Shown here: positions 1 through 8,148 of the stretch, one piece after another
How the letters are laid out: each line of letters begins with the position of its first letter
Numbering within the stretch: position 1 is the stretch's first letter
Source: an uncultured Planctomycetaceae bacterium
GTDB lineage: Bacteria > Planctomycetota > Planctomycetia > Planctomycetales > Planctomycetaceae
Assembly (NCBI GenBank): GCA_903921605.1
Contig: CAIXQV010000987.1
Location: forward strand, 1 to 12,348
Length of the DNA stretch: 12,348 bases
Direction of reading: 5' to 3'
Position numbers and translations under genes: made by a program
Notes under the pieces: model-generated
Databases searched by the model: none
The model's input: the letters and a program-made list of their open reading frames with translations, nothing else
Told to the model about the DNA's origin: nothing

Positions 1-11
1 AGGCCCCCCTC

Positions 12-52
12 ATCCGGCCTATCGGCCACCTTATCCCCCCAGGGGGCGAAGG
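12..52. repeat. REP-like G/C-rich palindromic element
   Basis: An imperfect palindrome spans 29-52: CCTTATCCCCC faces GGGGGCGAAGG across a 2-nt centre, with 9 of 11 positions pairing and two mismatches. A second mini-hairpin unit, GGCC-TATC-GGCC, sits at 16-27. The general look (a CATCCGGCC start, a GGCCACCTT middle, then a C-run/G-run hairpin) resembles extragenic palindromic repeats found in many copies in several bacterial genomes. Only one copy is visible here, so repetitiveness is inferred from the pattern. It lies in non-coding DNA at the window edge. Confidence 0.45.
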
Positions 53-80
53 GATTTCGTTCGCCCGGAAAACATTGATC

Positions 81-137
81 AAAAAGCAACTTCGGTGAAC
101 CCGACTCCTCAAACATGGCGATGTCGAGTTAAGTTGC
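81..137 (-). terminator. Possible composite terminator of purB
   Basis: On the minus strand, a perfect 7-bp pairing (AAGTTGC at 131-137 is the plus-strand complement of GCAACTT at 86-92) encloses a second 6-bp stem (123-128 with 100-105, one G-U pair). The structure is followed at once by five T residues (plus-strand A-run 81-85). It begins 47 nt after the purB stop. The inner loop of 17 nt and the asymmetric internal loop make it weaker than a classic intrinsic terminator. Confidence 0.4.
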
Positions 138-183
138 CGGAAACAGATCTCTGTCCAGCACGACGAGTTCTGTTCAGTCGCGA

Positions 184-1614
184 TCAAACTCGCAGATCTT
201 CTGTACCAACAGAAAGGTCTGATGCGTAACACTTTCTCACGGGCTCGACATAGCCCGCGATGAAGGAATCGACCTGCTGTGGAGCACGGCCGATGTAGAG
301 TTTTGCATCGAGTGCGCTGTCGAGATCGACGGCCGCAAATCCCGGCTCAGTGCGGAGCCGTTCGATCAGGTCATTAGCTCCCCCCTGAGTCTTTACCTGG
401 TCGGCGGCTTTCTGACTGTGGACGCGAATCACTTCATGCAGTTCCTGGCGATCTCCACCCGCCTGCACGCCCGCCATCAGGATTTCTTCCGTCGCCATAA
501 ATGGCAGCTCGGAATTCAGATTGCGTTCGATGACTTTCGGATACACAACCATGCCGTCAGAAATGTTGCGATACAGAATCAGGCACGCGTCGATCGACAG
601 AAACGCCTGGGGCATCGAGAGACGACGAATCGCACTGTCGTCCAGAGTTCTCTCCATCCACTGCGTGGCCATCGTGTTGTCGATGCCGGATTGAAGACTC
701 ATCGCAAACCGAGCCAATGCGCACATGCGTTCGCTGCGCATTGGGTTGCGTTTGTAGGCCATCGCGGACGAACCGATTTGTTCCTTGCCAAACGGTTCTT
801 CCACTTCCTTACGATGCTGAAGAATTCGCACATCGGTTCCTGCTTTATGACAGGTCTGGGCGATGCCGTTCAAAGTCGCCATCACCTGCGCGTCGACCTT
901 GCGAGAATACGTCTGGCCGGTCACAGGGTGGTATTCTTCAAAACCCATCCGCTCGGTCACCATTTTGTCGAGCAGTTCAACCTTTGCATGATCGCCTTTG
1001 AACAATGACAAGAACGTGGCCTGAGTTCCCGTGGTGCCTTTAACGCCTCGAAACCGCAGCGTTGAAATACGATGTTCGATCTCCTCCAGATCCATCAACA
1101 GATCCCAGCACCACAACGTCGCTCGCTTGCCCACGGTTGTCGGCTGTGCTGGTTGGAGATGAGTAAACCCGAGACACGGGAGATCTCTGTACGTTGCAGC
1201 AAAGCGAGCGATCTGATCGATGACCTGGACAAGACGCCGCCGCACAAGTTGCAGGCTGTCTCGCATCTGAATCAGTTCCGAGTTATCCGTTACAAAGCAA
1301 CTGGTCGCTCCCAGGTGGACAATTGGACGAGCAGTTGGGCACTGGTCTCCCCACGCGTGCACATGAGCCATCACATCATGTCGGAGCTTACGTTCATAAC
1401 GATCGGCCGCAGCAAAGTCGATGTCATCAACCGAGGCTCGCATTTCTTCAAGCTGAGTGTCGGTGATATTCAGCCCCAATTCCTGCTGACATTCAGCCAG
1501 TGCAATCCAGAGTCGCCGCCAGGTGGAATGCTTCGTCTGAGCCGACCAGATGGTCGCCATTTCTCGGGAGGCGTATCGGGTAATCAGTGGGTTTTCGTAG
1601 ATCTCGTGGGACAC
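184..1614 (-). CDS. purB: Adenylosuccinate lyase, eukaryote-like clade
   Basis: Cytoplasmic enzyme of purine synthesis. It removes fumarate from SAICAR to give AICAR and from adenylosuccinate to give AMP. The 476 residues match the roughly 480-residue human ADSL/yeast Ade13 type, which I recall as similar over nearly the whole length. Visible landmarks are RYAS at 13-16 (substrate binding), [10 protein letters not shown] at 77-86, GFTHLQPAQ at 149-157 with the expected catalytic His152, [11 protein letters not shown] at 188-198, and the superfamily signature [11 protein letters not shown] at 281-291 containing the mobile-loop catalytic serine (Ser282/283). The usual Pro of the signature (SSxMPxK) is Ala286 here. 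A conserved C-terminal block, YPKVIER...ELPFMATE, also matches. The start is GTG, supported by AAAGG (1623-1627) with an 8-nt spacer and by the family N-terminus. No other purine gene is adjacent, so it appears to stand alone. Confidence 0.96.
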   Translation of the reverse strand: MSHEIYENPLITRYASREMATIWSAQTKHSTWRRLWIALAECQQELGLNITDTQLEEMRASVDDIDFAAADRYERKLRHDVMAHVHAWGDQCPTARPIVHLGATSCFVTDNSELIQMRDSLQLVRRRLVQVIDQIARFAATYRDLPCLGFTHLQPAQPTTVGKRATLWCWDLLMDLEEIEHRISTLRFRGVKGTTGTQATFLSLFKGDHAKVELLDKMVTERMGFEEYHPVTGQTYSRKVDAQVMATLNGIAQTCHKAGTDVRILQHRKEVEEPFGKEQIGSSAMAYKRNPMRSERMCALARFAMSLQSGIDNTMATQWMERTLDDSAIRRLSMPQAFLSIDACLILYRNISDGMVVYPKVIERNLNSELPFMATEEILMAGVQAGGDRQELHEVIRVHSQKAADQVKTQGGANDLIERLRTEPGFAAVDLDSALDAKLYIGRAPQQVDSFIAGYVEPVRKCYASDLSVGTEDLRV

Positions 1615-1682
1615 AGGCGGAACCTTTGGCGACGTTTTTTGGATTGCGAATGCACGAAGAGGTCAGGCAGGCGTGCCAGGAG

Positions 1683-1688
1683 ATTGTA
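1683..1688 (-). promoter_or_regulatory. Possible purB -10 element
   Basis: On the minus strand this reads TACAAT, a 5 of 6 match to the sigma-70 -10 consensus. It lies 68 nt upstream of the purB GTG. A TTGACG hexamer lies upstream but only 13 nt away, shorter than the normal 16-18 nt. The promoter is therefore tentative, and planctomycete promoters need not follow the E. coli consensus. Confidence 0.25.
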
Positions 1689-1703
1689 ACAGTCGCCCGT
1701 CCG

Positions 1704-1895
1704 TCAATCTCCGAACGCGTTCAATCCCCGTATTTTTCCGGGCATGTGGAAACGCACCTTGCCGCCCTTGAGCGAAAAGCAGCTCTGTGAGCCCTGTTGG
1801 CTCGGGCTGCCTTTCACTTCCGCAGTCATCTTCTTCGCTGAGCCAGCGGCGGTGTTCTTCTTTTCCGGGGCTGTCGCCTCTGTGTTGGCGGTCAA
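1704..1895 (-). CDS. Doubtful small hypothetical protein
   Basis: An open frame of 63 codons with a Lys/Ala/Thr-rich N-terminal half and a more ordinary C-terminal half (CFSLKGGKVRF at 40-50). I do not recognise it. The only full-length start is TTG, lying three bases after the end of the terminator-like hairpin at 1899-1929 and without a Shine-Dalgarno sequence. An in-frame TGA is close upstream, so it cannot be longer. An internal ATG at 1827-1829 would give 41 codons but also lacks a good ribosome-binding site. It has no signal peptide, membrane segment or known motif. It may be a chance ORF in the purB leader. Confidence 0.22.
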   Translation of the reverse strand: MTANTEATAPEKKNTAAGSAKKMTAEVKGSPSQQGSQSCFSLKGGKVRFHMPGKIRGLNAFGD

Positions 1896-1898
1896 CGA

Positions 1899-1929
1899 AG
1901 ACGCCCCCTGGTTAAGTCAGGAGGCGTCT
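1899..1929 (-). terminator. Hairpin terminator after the WD40 gene
   Basis: A 12-bp stem pairs 1899-1910 with 1918-1929, with a single G-U wobble on the minus-strand RNA and a 7-nt loop (1911-1917). It begins 36 nt past the stop codon of the WD40 cytochrome gene. The stem is G/C-rich and stable, but the bases after it on the minus strand (TCGTTGACC) are not a T-run. It may therefore end transcription only partly, or act as a 3'-end stabiliser. Confidence 0.55.
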
Positions 1930-1965
1930 CAATATTGCGGTTCCACAATAAGCCAATCGCTCGAA

Positions 1966-4767
1966 TTATTGTGCGGGATCGAACTTGGCCAGCTCTACCG
2001 CGTCGGCGGCGTTCCAGACACGCACGATGCCGTCTTCTCCGCCGGAGACGACGATTGTTCCGTCGGTGTTCGTTGCCGTGCGGTAAACGTAGTCTGAGTT
2101 GCCTTTGAACTCACGGGCCGGGGCACCGTTGCTGGCAGTGTGGAAGAAGACTCGCTTGTCACCGCTGCTGCTGACGATCATGTCCTGCTGGCCAACGTAG
2201 GCCAAAGAAGTCACTTGACGAGTATAAGTCGCAATTGTTCGAGCCTGCTCACCGGTCTCCGCGTTCCAGACTTTGATTGCATTATCAGCACCGGCGCTCG
2301 CCAGGGTTGTGCGATCTGATTTCCAGGAGACGTCCATCACGTGGTGTGTATGACCTTCGAATGATCGAATGAACTGCTTCGTCGCAACGTCAAACACTTT
2401 CACAAACTTGTCGGCAGCGGCGGAGGCGATTTGCTTTCCGTCGGCAGAGAAGTCGATTCCGTAGACGGTATCGCTATGAGCATCCACGAACTGATGAACC
2501 AGCGAATTGTCGACCGTGCTCCAGAGTGTCAACTGACCGGAACGAGATGCTTCGCCGCCACCCGCCGCCAGTAACGTGCCATCTGGTGAGAATGCCAAAG
2601 AGAGAACTCGGTCCACGAACACGGAATCTCCACCGCTCTCCTGGCCACCCAGAGAGGCTGACAACTGCCACGCTGGAAACGCCGAACGGGAAACCAGGCG
2701 AGCATCGGCCGTCTGCAACAGAGCTGTTGCTCCGACGACTTTCAGGGCCGAGATATTGGCAGCAACTTTGGTCCCGGGCAGCACGTCAATCGCGACTCCA
2801 TCGACTGAATTCCAGACGCGGACTGTTCCGGCTGCATCTGATGTCACAACATAACGCCCATCGACAGCCAGTCCCGCGAATACGGCTGGAATCGCAGCGG
2901 CTGCAGGAGCCTTCCGTTCTTCAACGATCGCTGCCGATGTTGTGGCTTCGACCGTTGCCACATCATGCTGCTGCTTGCGTTCGCCAACTCGAGTTTCCGC
3001 TCGACCGATTGCGGCGGTTGCGAAATCCAACGACTTCTTTGCGATGTTGAGTTCAGAATCAGCCTTGCTGAAGACTTCCTTGGCAGCGGCTTCGGCCTTT
3101 TCGGCTTCAGTGAACGCTGTCTTCAGTGCGGCATCGTCTGGCTTGCCGTCAGAGGCCGCCTTAGCCGCGGCCGTGGCCGCAATAGCTGCGTCATACTTCG
3201 TTTTAGCGTCGGCCTGGAGTGGAGTCTGCTTGTCCAGCTCCGCTTTGGCTTTCGTTTCAGCTTCCTTCTGTGCCACGACTTCCTTTTCGGCCTCGTCAAT
3301 CTGAGCTTTGATGACAGCGACTCGAGAGTCGAGAACAGCTTTGGACTGTTCAGCCTTTTTAAGTTTTCGCTGAGCCATCAGGTCGGCTGTCAACGCTGCA
3401 ATCTGCTTTGCCTCTTTCGGTGACCACAGTAAAGCCTGTCCGTCAGCCAGTACGAAGATAGCTCGATCGGTTGCAGGTTCAACATCAAAGCTGACCACGG
3501 CTGCAGGCAGGTCGAAGCGATTGATCTGAGCGGCATCATCTGTCTTCCAATTTTGAACTGTCTTATCGGCGGCCACTGTCAGCAAAGAAGTGCCTGCACC
3601 GGACAACTTCTGGATTGGACCAGCATCAGACTTTATTTCTCCGGCAACAGCCACAACGCCGGTGTCTGCGGCCACGGTCAGTAGTTTCACGCTGCCATCA
3701 GCCATCAAGGCTGCGACGCGATTACCGGCAAGTTCATCACTGAGTGCAGTCACGGCAGCCGGCATCGGTTCAGTCTTGTGGGCAATGGTGAGATCTGCCG
3801 ACTTGATCACAACGATGCGGGCGTCCGCAGTTGCCGCCAGAATCCACTTCGGTTCACTGGCGAAGGCTGTGAGTGCCGCAACGGCCTGTCCATCAACTGC
3901 TACCGTTCCACGTTCTGCACCGGATGCAGCATTGGCCACAACGACGCCTCGTGATGCCACGCCCAGAATCACTTCAGATCCATCTGCCGACACGGCCCAT
4001 GATTGGGCGTCGGCGGGAACTGCAAACGCGGCAGAAATGCTTTCGCCATCGCGTTTCCAGAGTTTCACATTGCGATAGCCGGATGTCGCAATCACAGGCT
4101 CCGTTGGATGAAACGCGATCGCATGGACATAGTCGAGATGAGCAACGCCAGCCGGTGCTGAGCCATCCGGCAACAGGATCTGCGGATCAATCAAAGAAGA
4201 CACGGCGTCTTTGCGAGCCAGATCATAAATGCTGACATGATTACCGCGTCCCGCCGCGACGAACCGCCCTGGTGCATCGAGATCGAGCGAATACACGCCG
4301 TGCAATTTTGAGTTGATCGGCTGCCAGTTCATCGCCTTCGCGGTCGCTGGACCAGCTTTCGCCCCTTCGACGATCCACTGACGGAGAATCCCGAGCTGCT
4401 TAGGATCAAGCTGCTTCGCCTGACGATCATTCGGCAACGGCGGCATGACAGGCTCATCGCCGCGTCGAGCCAGTTTGTAAATCAAACTTTCATCGGGCTT
4501 CTCCGCCACGACGGCCGGACCAGTGCTGCCCCCTTTGAGAATGGCTTCGAGGTTTTCCAGGATCAGATCGCCTTCTGCAACAGTCACGTTGTGACAGGCG
4601 ATGCAGTTGGCTTCCAGAATCGGATAAACATCTCGCTCAAACTCAACCGGCCGCCCGAGGGCTGGTTCCTCATGAACAATTGGCTTTAGCTCGTCGGCCA
4701 GAGAAGCAGAAGCACAAAGTGAAGCTGTGACGCTGAACGCCAGCAGAGATTTGATGATCGATTTCAT
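1966..4767 (-). CDS. Exported PSCyt1 cytochrome c / WD40 repeat protein
   Basis: A secreted heme protein with beta-propeller repeats. From the ATG (933 residues): signal peptide 1-24 with cleavage likely after SLA; planctomycete cytochrome C domain (PSCyt1 type) about 40-140 with CIACH at 55-59 for covalent heme c and Met108 in VMPP as possible axial ligand; a first propeller-like region about 150-460 (VKLWKR at 234-239); an Ala/Lys/Glu-rich coiled coil about 463-621; then a second WD40 set about 626-933 with VRVWNS (649), LTLWS (746), VKVFDV (789), IKVWNA (831) and VRVWNA (915). A GTG at 4777-4779 gives a longer frame, but it lies inside the Shine-Dalgarno AGGTGA. The ATG has that SD at an 8-nt spacer and starts a cleaner signal peptide. 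The ligand and substrate are unknown. It follows the PPC-domain gene after 180 bp. Confidence 0.9.
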   Translation of the reverse strand: MKSIIKSLLAFSVTASLCASASLADELKPIVHEEPALGRPVEFERDVYPILEANCIACHNVTVAEGDLILENLEAILKGGSTGPAVVAEKPDESLIYKLARRGDEPVMPPLPNDRQAKQLDPKQLGILRQWIVEGAKAGPATAKAMNWQPINSKLHGVYSLDLDAPGRFVAAGRGNHVSIYDLARKDAVSSLIDPQILLPDGSAPAGVAHLDYVHAIAFHPTEPVIATSGYRNVKLWKRDGESISAAFAVPADAQSWAVSADGSEVILGVASRGVVVANAASGAERGTVAVDGQAVAALTAFASEPKWILAATADARIVVIKSADLTIAHKTEPMPAAVTALSDELAGNRVAALMADGSVKLLTVAADTGVVAVAGEIKSDAGPIQKLSGAGTSLLTVAADKTVQNWKTDDAAQINRFDLPAAVVSFDVEPATDRAIFVLADGQALLWSPKEAKQIAALTADLMAQRKLKKAEQSKAVLDSRVAVIKAQIDEAEKEVVAQKEAETKAKAELDKQTPLQADAKTKYDAAIAATAAAKAASDGKPDDAALKTAFTEAEKAEAAAKEVFSKADSELNIAKKSLDFATAAIGRAETRVGERKQQHDVATVEATTSAAIVEERKAPAAAAIPAVFAGLAVDGRYVVTSDAAGTVRVWNSVDGVAIDVLPGTKVAANISALKVVGATALLQTADARLVSRSAFPAWQLSASLGGQESGGDSVFVDRVLSLAFSPDGTLLAAGGGEASRSGQLTLWSTVDNSLVHQFVDAHSDTVYGIDFSADGKQIASAAADKFVKVFDVATKQFIRSFEGHTHHVMDVSWKSDRTTLASAGADNAIKVWNAETGEQARTIATYTRQVTSLAYVGQQDMIVSSSGDKRVFFHTASNGAPAREFKGNSDYVYRTATNTDGTIVVSGGEDGIVRVWNAADAVELAKFDPAQ

Positions 4768-4775
4768 AACGACTT

Positions 4776-4781
4776 TCACCT
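4776..4781 (-). promoter_or_regulatory. Ribosome binding site that decides the WD40 gene start
   Basis: On the minus strand this reads AGGTGA, complementary to the 16S rRNA 3' end, with 8 nt between it and the ATG at 4765-4767. It contains the alternative GTG codon (4777-4779), which is thus more likely part of the ribosome binding site than a start. Confidence 0.7.
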
Positions 4782-4844
4782 ATGTTGAATTACCGAGCAT
4801 TCAATGATGTCTGCGGCGATAAAACGAAACAGATTAAGGGGATC

Positions 4845-4924
4845 TAACAAAACCGGGGCAGTCGACCTGAGTGGCTTCTCGATGAAACTTTCTGCGGTCT
4901 CCAGGAGGCCGACCCGTTTTGTTA
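4845..4924. repeat. 80-bp imperfect inverted repeat between PPC and WD40 genes
   Basis: The ends form a perfect 9-bp inverted pair (TAACAAAAC at 4845-4853 with GTTTTGTTA at 4916-4924). Further pairing follows inward: GG/CC, GTCG at 4861-4864 with CGAC at 4910-4913, and CCTG at 4866-4869 with CAGG at 4902-4905. On the minus strand it begins 23 nt after the PPC-gene stop codon. It could be a terminator, an RNA-processing structure between two cotranscribed genes, or a remnant of a small non-coding palindromic element. A clear T-run is absent. Confidence 0.4.
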
Positions 4925-4947
4925 ACCAGACTATTGATCGAGTATGA

Positions 4948-7900
4948 TTACTCCACAATTTTTACTGCCACCGGAACATCGGTAGATGCAGCCCGCCCAC
5001 TGAAATCACCGGTCGCACGGATCACAACATTGGCCAGATCACCCAAGGGGGCATCGGCCGCTGCGGTGATCGTCAGAGTTCCTTCTGCCTGATCCGCAGC
5101 GACATCAACGGGATCAGCCGTTAGTCCTGCGACACCGTCCGGCAGCACAAGACTCAGCTTCATCACTCCGGCAAAGTTGTTCTTCCGAGTGACAGTCACC
5201 TTTACAGGCACCGCTGCTCCTCGCTTAATTGCACCGTCGGGAATAGCGGCAGCAAGCTTCGCGGGTCCCGCATGAATGGTGAGAACCAGAGGCTCGGAGA
5301 TGACTCGTACATTCACAGGATTTGGTTTCGTAGCGTCTTCGGCCGCCTTCAATGCAGCGTCGGCGGCTGTTTTCGCGGCGGTTGACGTTTCAACTTCTTT
5401 CTGAGCGGCCGTCAATGCCGCCTGAGCGACCTCGACTTCCTTGGTCCGTTTAACGACGTCTTCTTCTGCGGTCGTCTTTTCCTTCAGCTTGCTGGCTTCC
5501 ATTTCTTTGGTTGCTGCCACCTGTTTGGCAAGCTCCGCAGCAGAATTCACAAGAATTGACAACTGCTTTGCGGATTCGTCTGCTGCTGTTGCCGCTTCTT
5601 TGACGGCCTGAATCGCCGCATTAAACTGGTCCGGCGTACTGGCGGCCTCGGTTTTTACCGTCGCCAGTTGTGCCTGAACCTTTGCCAACGCTTCGATGGA
5701 AGTCTTTTGCTCCGTCACAGCTTTGGAGAAATCGTCCCGCAACTTCTGTTGTTGAGTTGCGTACACGGCGAGTTCTTCGCCAATCTTTTTCACCTGCTCC
5801 GTGACCGTCACGACCATTTGCTGAGCCGCCTTCAAAGCGACGTCGTTTTGAGTCACAGTGGCTTGTCGAGCGGTCACAGTTGTCTCAGCTTCGGTCACCT
5901 TGACTTTGGCTCGTTCTGCCAGCCATGGATTTCGGCGATACGGTACGGCTGAAGTTCCCTGAACCAGAATCGTGTTGGTTGATACCGGAGCTTTTTCTTT
6001 GAAGTAGATCCGAGCAACGACACTATCCTTGCCAGGTTCGATGGCCACGGGCACAGCGTCGACTTCGCCGGGGATACCGTAGAAGCTCAAGTCAACCTTC
6101 GCATCGAATCCACCGCGTTTGACAAGCTTGATCGGGATCAACAACTGCTGATCCTGACTGAAGTCGACCGTTACAGGATCTACCACAATCGAAAACGGCT
6201 GCTCGTCCTTCATCACACCCGCAACCAGCGATTCAGAAAGACGTGCGGTTCGGGGAAGTCCATTGATTGCGTCATGGACGAGTGTGGCCACCTTGGCATC
6301 TCTGGCAAGCTGAGCTTCCGCCACGCCGCTTTTGCCGACGATGCGAATGGGAGACAACTGTTCGGCCGCATCAGCGGCTGCAGTCAGTACGAGCTTTGCG
6401 GAAACCTGTCCGGGCCCGATCACGGTTGGTCGGCAGACTATTCCGGCTGGCAGGTTTTCACCCGTCAAATGAATTGCGTCGTTGTGACCGTCTCGACGAT
6501 AAGCGTAGACCGTCATCTCGTAACTGCCGCCCTTGCGAAGGCTTGCCGCACCGCTGGTGACAGGAGCTTTCCCATCGGCGGACGGAAAGGCATCCAGAAC
6601 GACCAGGCTAAAGTCGGGCTTTGGCTTTCGAACAGACAATCGGTACGTCAGGCGCGTGTCACCGCGAGTATCTGCATAGCGATCCTTGAGTCGTATTCGA
6701 TAGGTACCGTCTTCCGGAACATCGAGTCGAAACGAAGGATCATCACCGATCGTAGGCAGATCTGCTCCACCGGGATTCTGCTTGTCGTCATCTTCTGTCG
6801 CGAGGCGTGGATAGGTCACTGTTCCATCCGCGGCCGTAACAATTCGTTCGACCAGCAGCAAAGGATCAGCGATCGACCCTAAACGCTGAGCAAAGATTTC
6901 GATGACCCAGGCCTCACCCTTTTTGGCGTCGAACCGATAGATGTCTTCGTCTGATTTCTCACCGAATGAACCGGCGGCTTCAAATGGCAGCGTCGTTGCC
7001 TGTTCGGGCGTTTCGGCCGCTTCAGAAATGGAAGCCAGCGGACTCTGCCCAACTCGCACCAGATTGCCTTCGATCGCATTCCACCAGAACGAGTCCGCAA
7101 AGGCGGCTGACGCGGAAGCGCCCACAGGAGTGGCTGCTGAAGGAGCGATCGTCATCTGTTTTTTGAAGACCGCATGTCCGCCTAAAACCTTGTCAGTTTT
7201 CTCCGCTTCCATCAGATGGCGGCCAAAAACCGTTACTGTCGTGGGAGTTCCCGCGACAACGAACGACGGGCTGATCCAGTCCACCATTGGACGAGAATCA
7301 AAGGCGAGGCGATACACAAACTGGTCGCCACCCCCGTAAACAATATCCTGAACTCGCAGCACCATTTCTTCAGCCTGCGTGGCTGTATAAACGATACTGG
7401 CTTCCTGCAAAGAGACTCGGCGAGACTCCGCGACTCGACGACCTGCCGTGCTGAACAGTTGCATCATCGGCTGCATCGGCGAATCCAGTCTGGCAGCTTC
7501 TGAGCGAATGACCAGAGTCTGACCGGCTGCAACTGCCACCTTGAAGAAGTCAACATCTGTGCCGCCATTAGCGCGAGCATTCACGACGGAGCCAAACGTT
7601 ACCGGTGTCGCTTGAGCAATAACGTTATTGGGCTCAATTTCGGCGATTTCCGGAACGCTGTCGACTCGAAAGACTCTCGGGTTACTGACTCCAAAGAGCC
7701 CTTTCACACGCACATCGTACAACCCTGGCGAGACGTCTGCGGCGACCGTCACTGTGAAGGTGTTCGCCACGGGATTTCCGTTCGCATCCTTCTTTTGCAT
7801 AGCAACAATACCCGGATGACTGAAGATCATTTGATCCAGTTCATCAAGGTCAGTGCCACCGCCGACAGCAACGTCGACAGCCACGCCTTGTTGCCCACCG

Positions 7901-8004
7901 GGAGGAAATACGGACGTAATTCTCGTCTGCGGCAACTGAGCGGTCGCCGTGGATGCCCCGAGAAATAACATGGCCGAAGCCAGCAGGAATCGAATCCCAG
8001 TCAT
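4948..8004 (-). CDS. Secreted PPC-domain protein with long coiled coil
   Basis: A 1018-residue exported protein of unknown function. Residues 1-22 are a signal peptide (LASAMLFLGASTATA then QLP). An IPT/TIG- or Ig-like beta domain covers about 25-115. Two bacterial pre-peptidase C-terminal (PPC-like) domains cover about 120-235 (EIEPNN start, DVDFFKV core) and 327-458 (DEDIYRFDAKKGE core). More beta-rich segments follow at about 465-690. A coiled coil rich in Ala, Lys, Glu and Thr spans about 702-893, and a last Ig-like domain spans about 900-1018. There is no heme motif and only one cysteine is apparent (Cys524). PPC domains are known as beta-sandwich appendages of secreted proteins, but no protease domain is present. 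The ATG start has CAGGG (8013-8017) at an 8-nt spacer. It lies between two heme proteins of the same orientation, so a structural or scaffold role beside them is inferred. Confidence 0.87.
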   Translation of the reverse strand: MTGIRFLLASAMLFLGASTATAQLPQTRITSVFPPGGQQGVAVDVAVGGGTDLDELDQMIFSHPGIVAMQKKDANGNPVANTFTVTVAADVSPGLYDVRVKGLFGVSNPRVFRVDSVPEIAEIEPNNVIAQATPVTFGSVVNARANGGTDVDFFKVAVAAGQTLVIRSEAARLDSPMQPMMQLFSTAGRRVAESRRVSLQEASIVYTATQAEEMVLRVQDIVYGGGDQFVYRLAFDSRPMVDWISPSFVVAGTPTTVTVFGRHLMEAEKTDKVLGGHAVFKKQMTIAPSAATPVGASASAAFADSFWWNAIEGNLVRVGQSPLASISEAAETPEQATTLPFEAAGSFGEKSDEDIYRFDAKKGEAWVIEIFAQRLGSIADPLLLVERIVTAADGTVTYPRLATEDDDKQNPGGADLPTIGDDPSFRLDVPEDGTYRIRLKDRYADTRGDTRLTYRLSVRKPKPDFSLVVLDAFPSADGKAPVTSGAASLRKGGSYEMTVYAYRRDGHNDAIHLTGENLPAGIVCRPTVIGPGQVSAKLVLTAAADAAEQLSPIRIVGKSGVAEAQLARDAKVATLVHDAINGLPRTARLSESLVAGVMKDEQPFSIVVDPVTVDFSQDQQLLIPIKLVKRGGFDAKVDLSFYGIPGEVDAVPVAIEPGKDSVVARIYFKEKAPVSTNTILVQGTSAVPYRRNPWLAERAKVKVTEAETTVTARQATVTQNDVALKAAQQMVVTVTEQVKKIGEELAVYATQQQKLRDDFSKAVTEQKTSIEALAKVQAQLATVKTEAASTPDQFNAAIQAVKEAATAADESAKQLSILVNSAAELAKQVAATKEMEASKLKEKTTAEEDVVKRTKEVEVAQAALTAAQKEVETSTAAKTAADAALKAAEDATKPNPVNVRVISEPLVLTIHAGPAKLAAAIPDGAIKRGAAVPVKVTVTRKNNFAGVMKLSLVLPDGVAGLTADPVDVAADQAEGTLTITAAADAPLGDLANVVIRATGDFSGRAASTDVPVAVKIVE

Positions 8005-8148
8005 AGTGCAGACCCTGGGGAAGCTTTAAAACAGAGAAACCAGATCCGGCGGACCGTGACTTCAGAGATCCCATTACAGGAGTTCCATGTCAGGTAGTTT
8101 GTCGCGGGGATCAGGAGTGAAGGAGGGAAAAATCAGGTGGGAAATTAA

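Larger units (their letters stand above)
1..183. other. Intergenic region downstream of purB
   Basis: No credible gene is seen between the window edge and the purB stop codon. The segment holds a possible composite terminator for purB (81-137) and a G/C-rich palindromic element (29-52), both listed separately. A small GGCC-TATC-GGCC self-complementary unit (16-27) lies beside the palindrome. A short inverted repeat, ACAGA-TC-TCTGT, lies at 143-154 but has no following T-run. Confidence 0.6.
1615..1965. other. Region between the WD40 gene and purB
   Basis: About 350 bp without a firm gene. It contains a strong hairpin just after the WD40 gene (1899-1929), a smaller TATTG/CAATA inverted repeat (1933-1950), a doubtful 63-codon ORF (1704-1895) and a possible -10 element for purB (1683-1688). 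The purB Shine-Dalgarno-like AAAGG is at 1623-1627. Confidence 0.6.

Noticed and set aside
418..1008. Plus-strand open frame of 196 codons inside purB
   Set aside because: It lies fully antisense to the clear purB gene, has no recognisable domain, and has the His/Arg-rich composition of a shadow frame.
1072..1689. Plus-strand open frame of 205 codons overlapping the purB start
   Set aside because: It is antisense to purB and its leader, with no family resemblance and no ribosome-binding site I could support.
2526..3423. Overlapping plus-strand frames opposite the WD40 gene
   Set aside because: Their Ala/Ser-rich or Arg-rich translations are complements of the coiled-coil and propeller codons. 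Several overlap each other.
4700..4730. Possible lipoprotein signal in the WD40 protein
   Set aside because: The cysteine in the signal region is preceded by Leu (ASLC), not the small residue needed for a lipobox. An ordinary cleavage after SLA fits better.
4776..4958. Minus-strand 60-codon frame spanning the PPC-WD40 gap
   Set aside because: It overlaps the end of the PPC gene and the WD40 ribosome-binding site, runs through the inverted repeat, and shows no protein motif.
6274..6882. Plus-strand 202-codon frame opposite the PPC gene
   Set aside because: It is antisense to a well-supported gene and has no recognisable domain.
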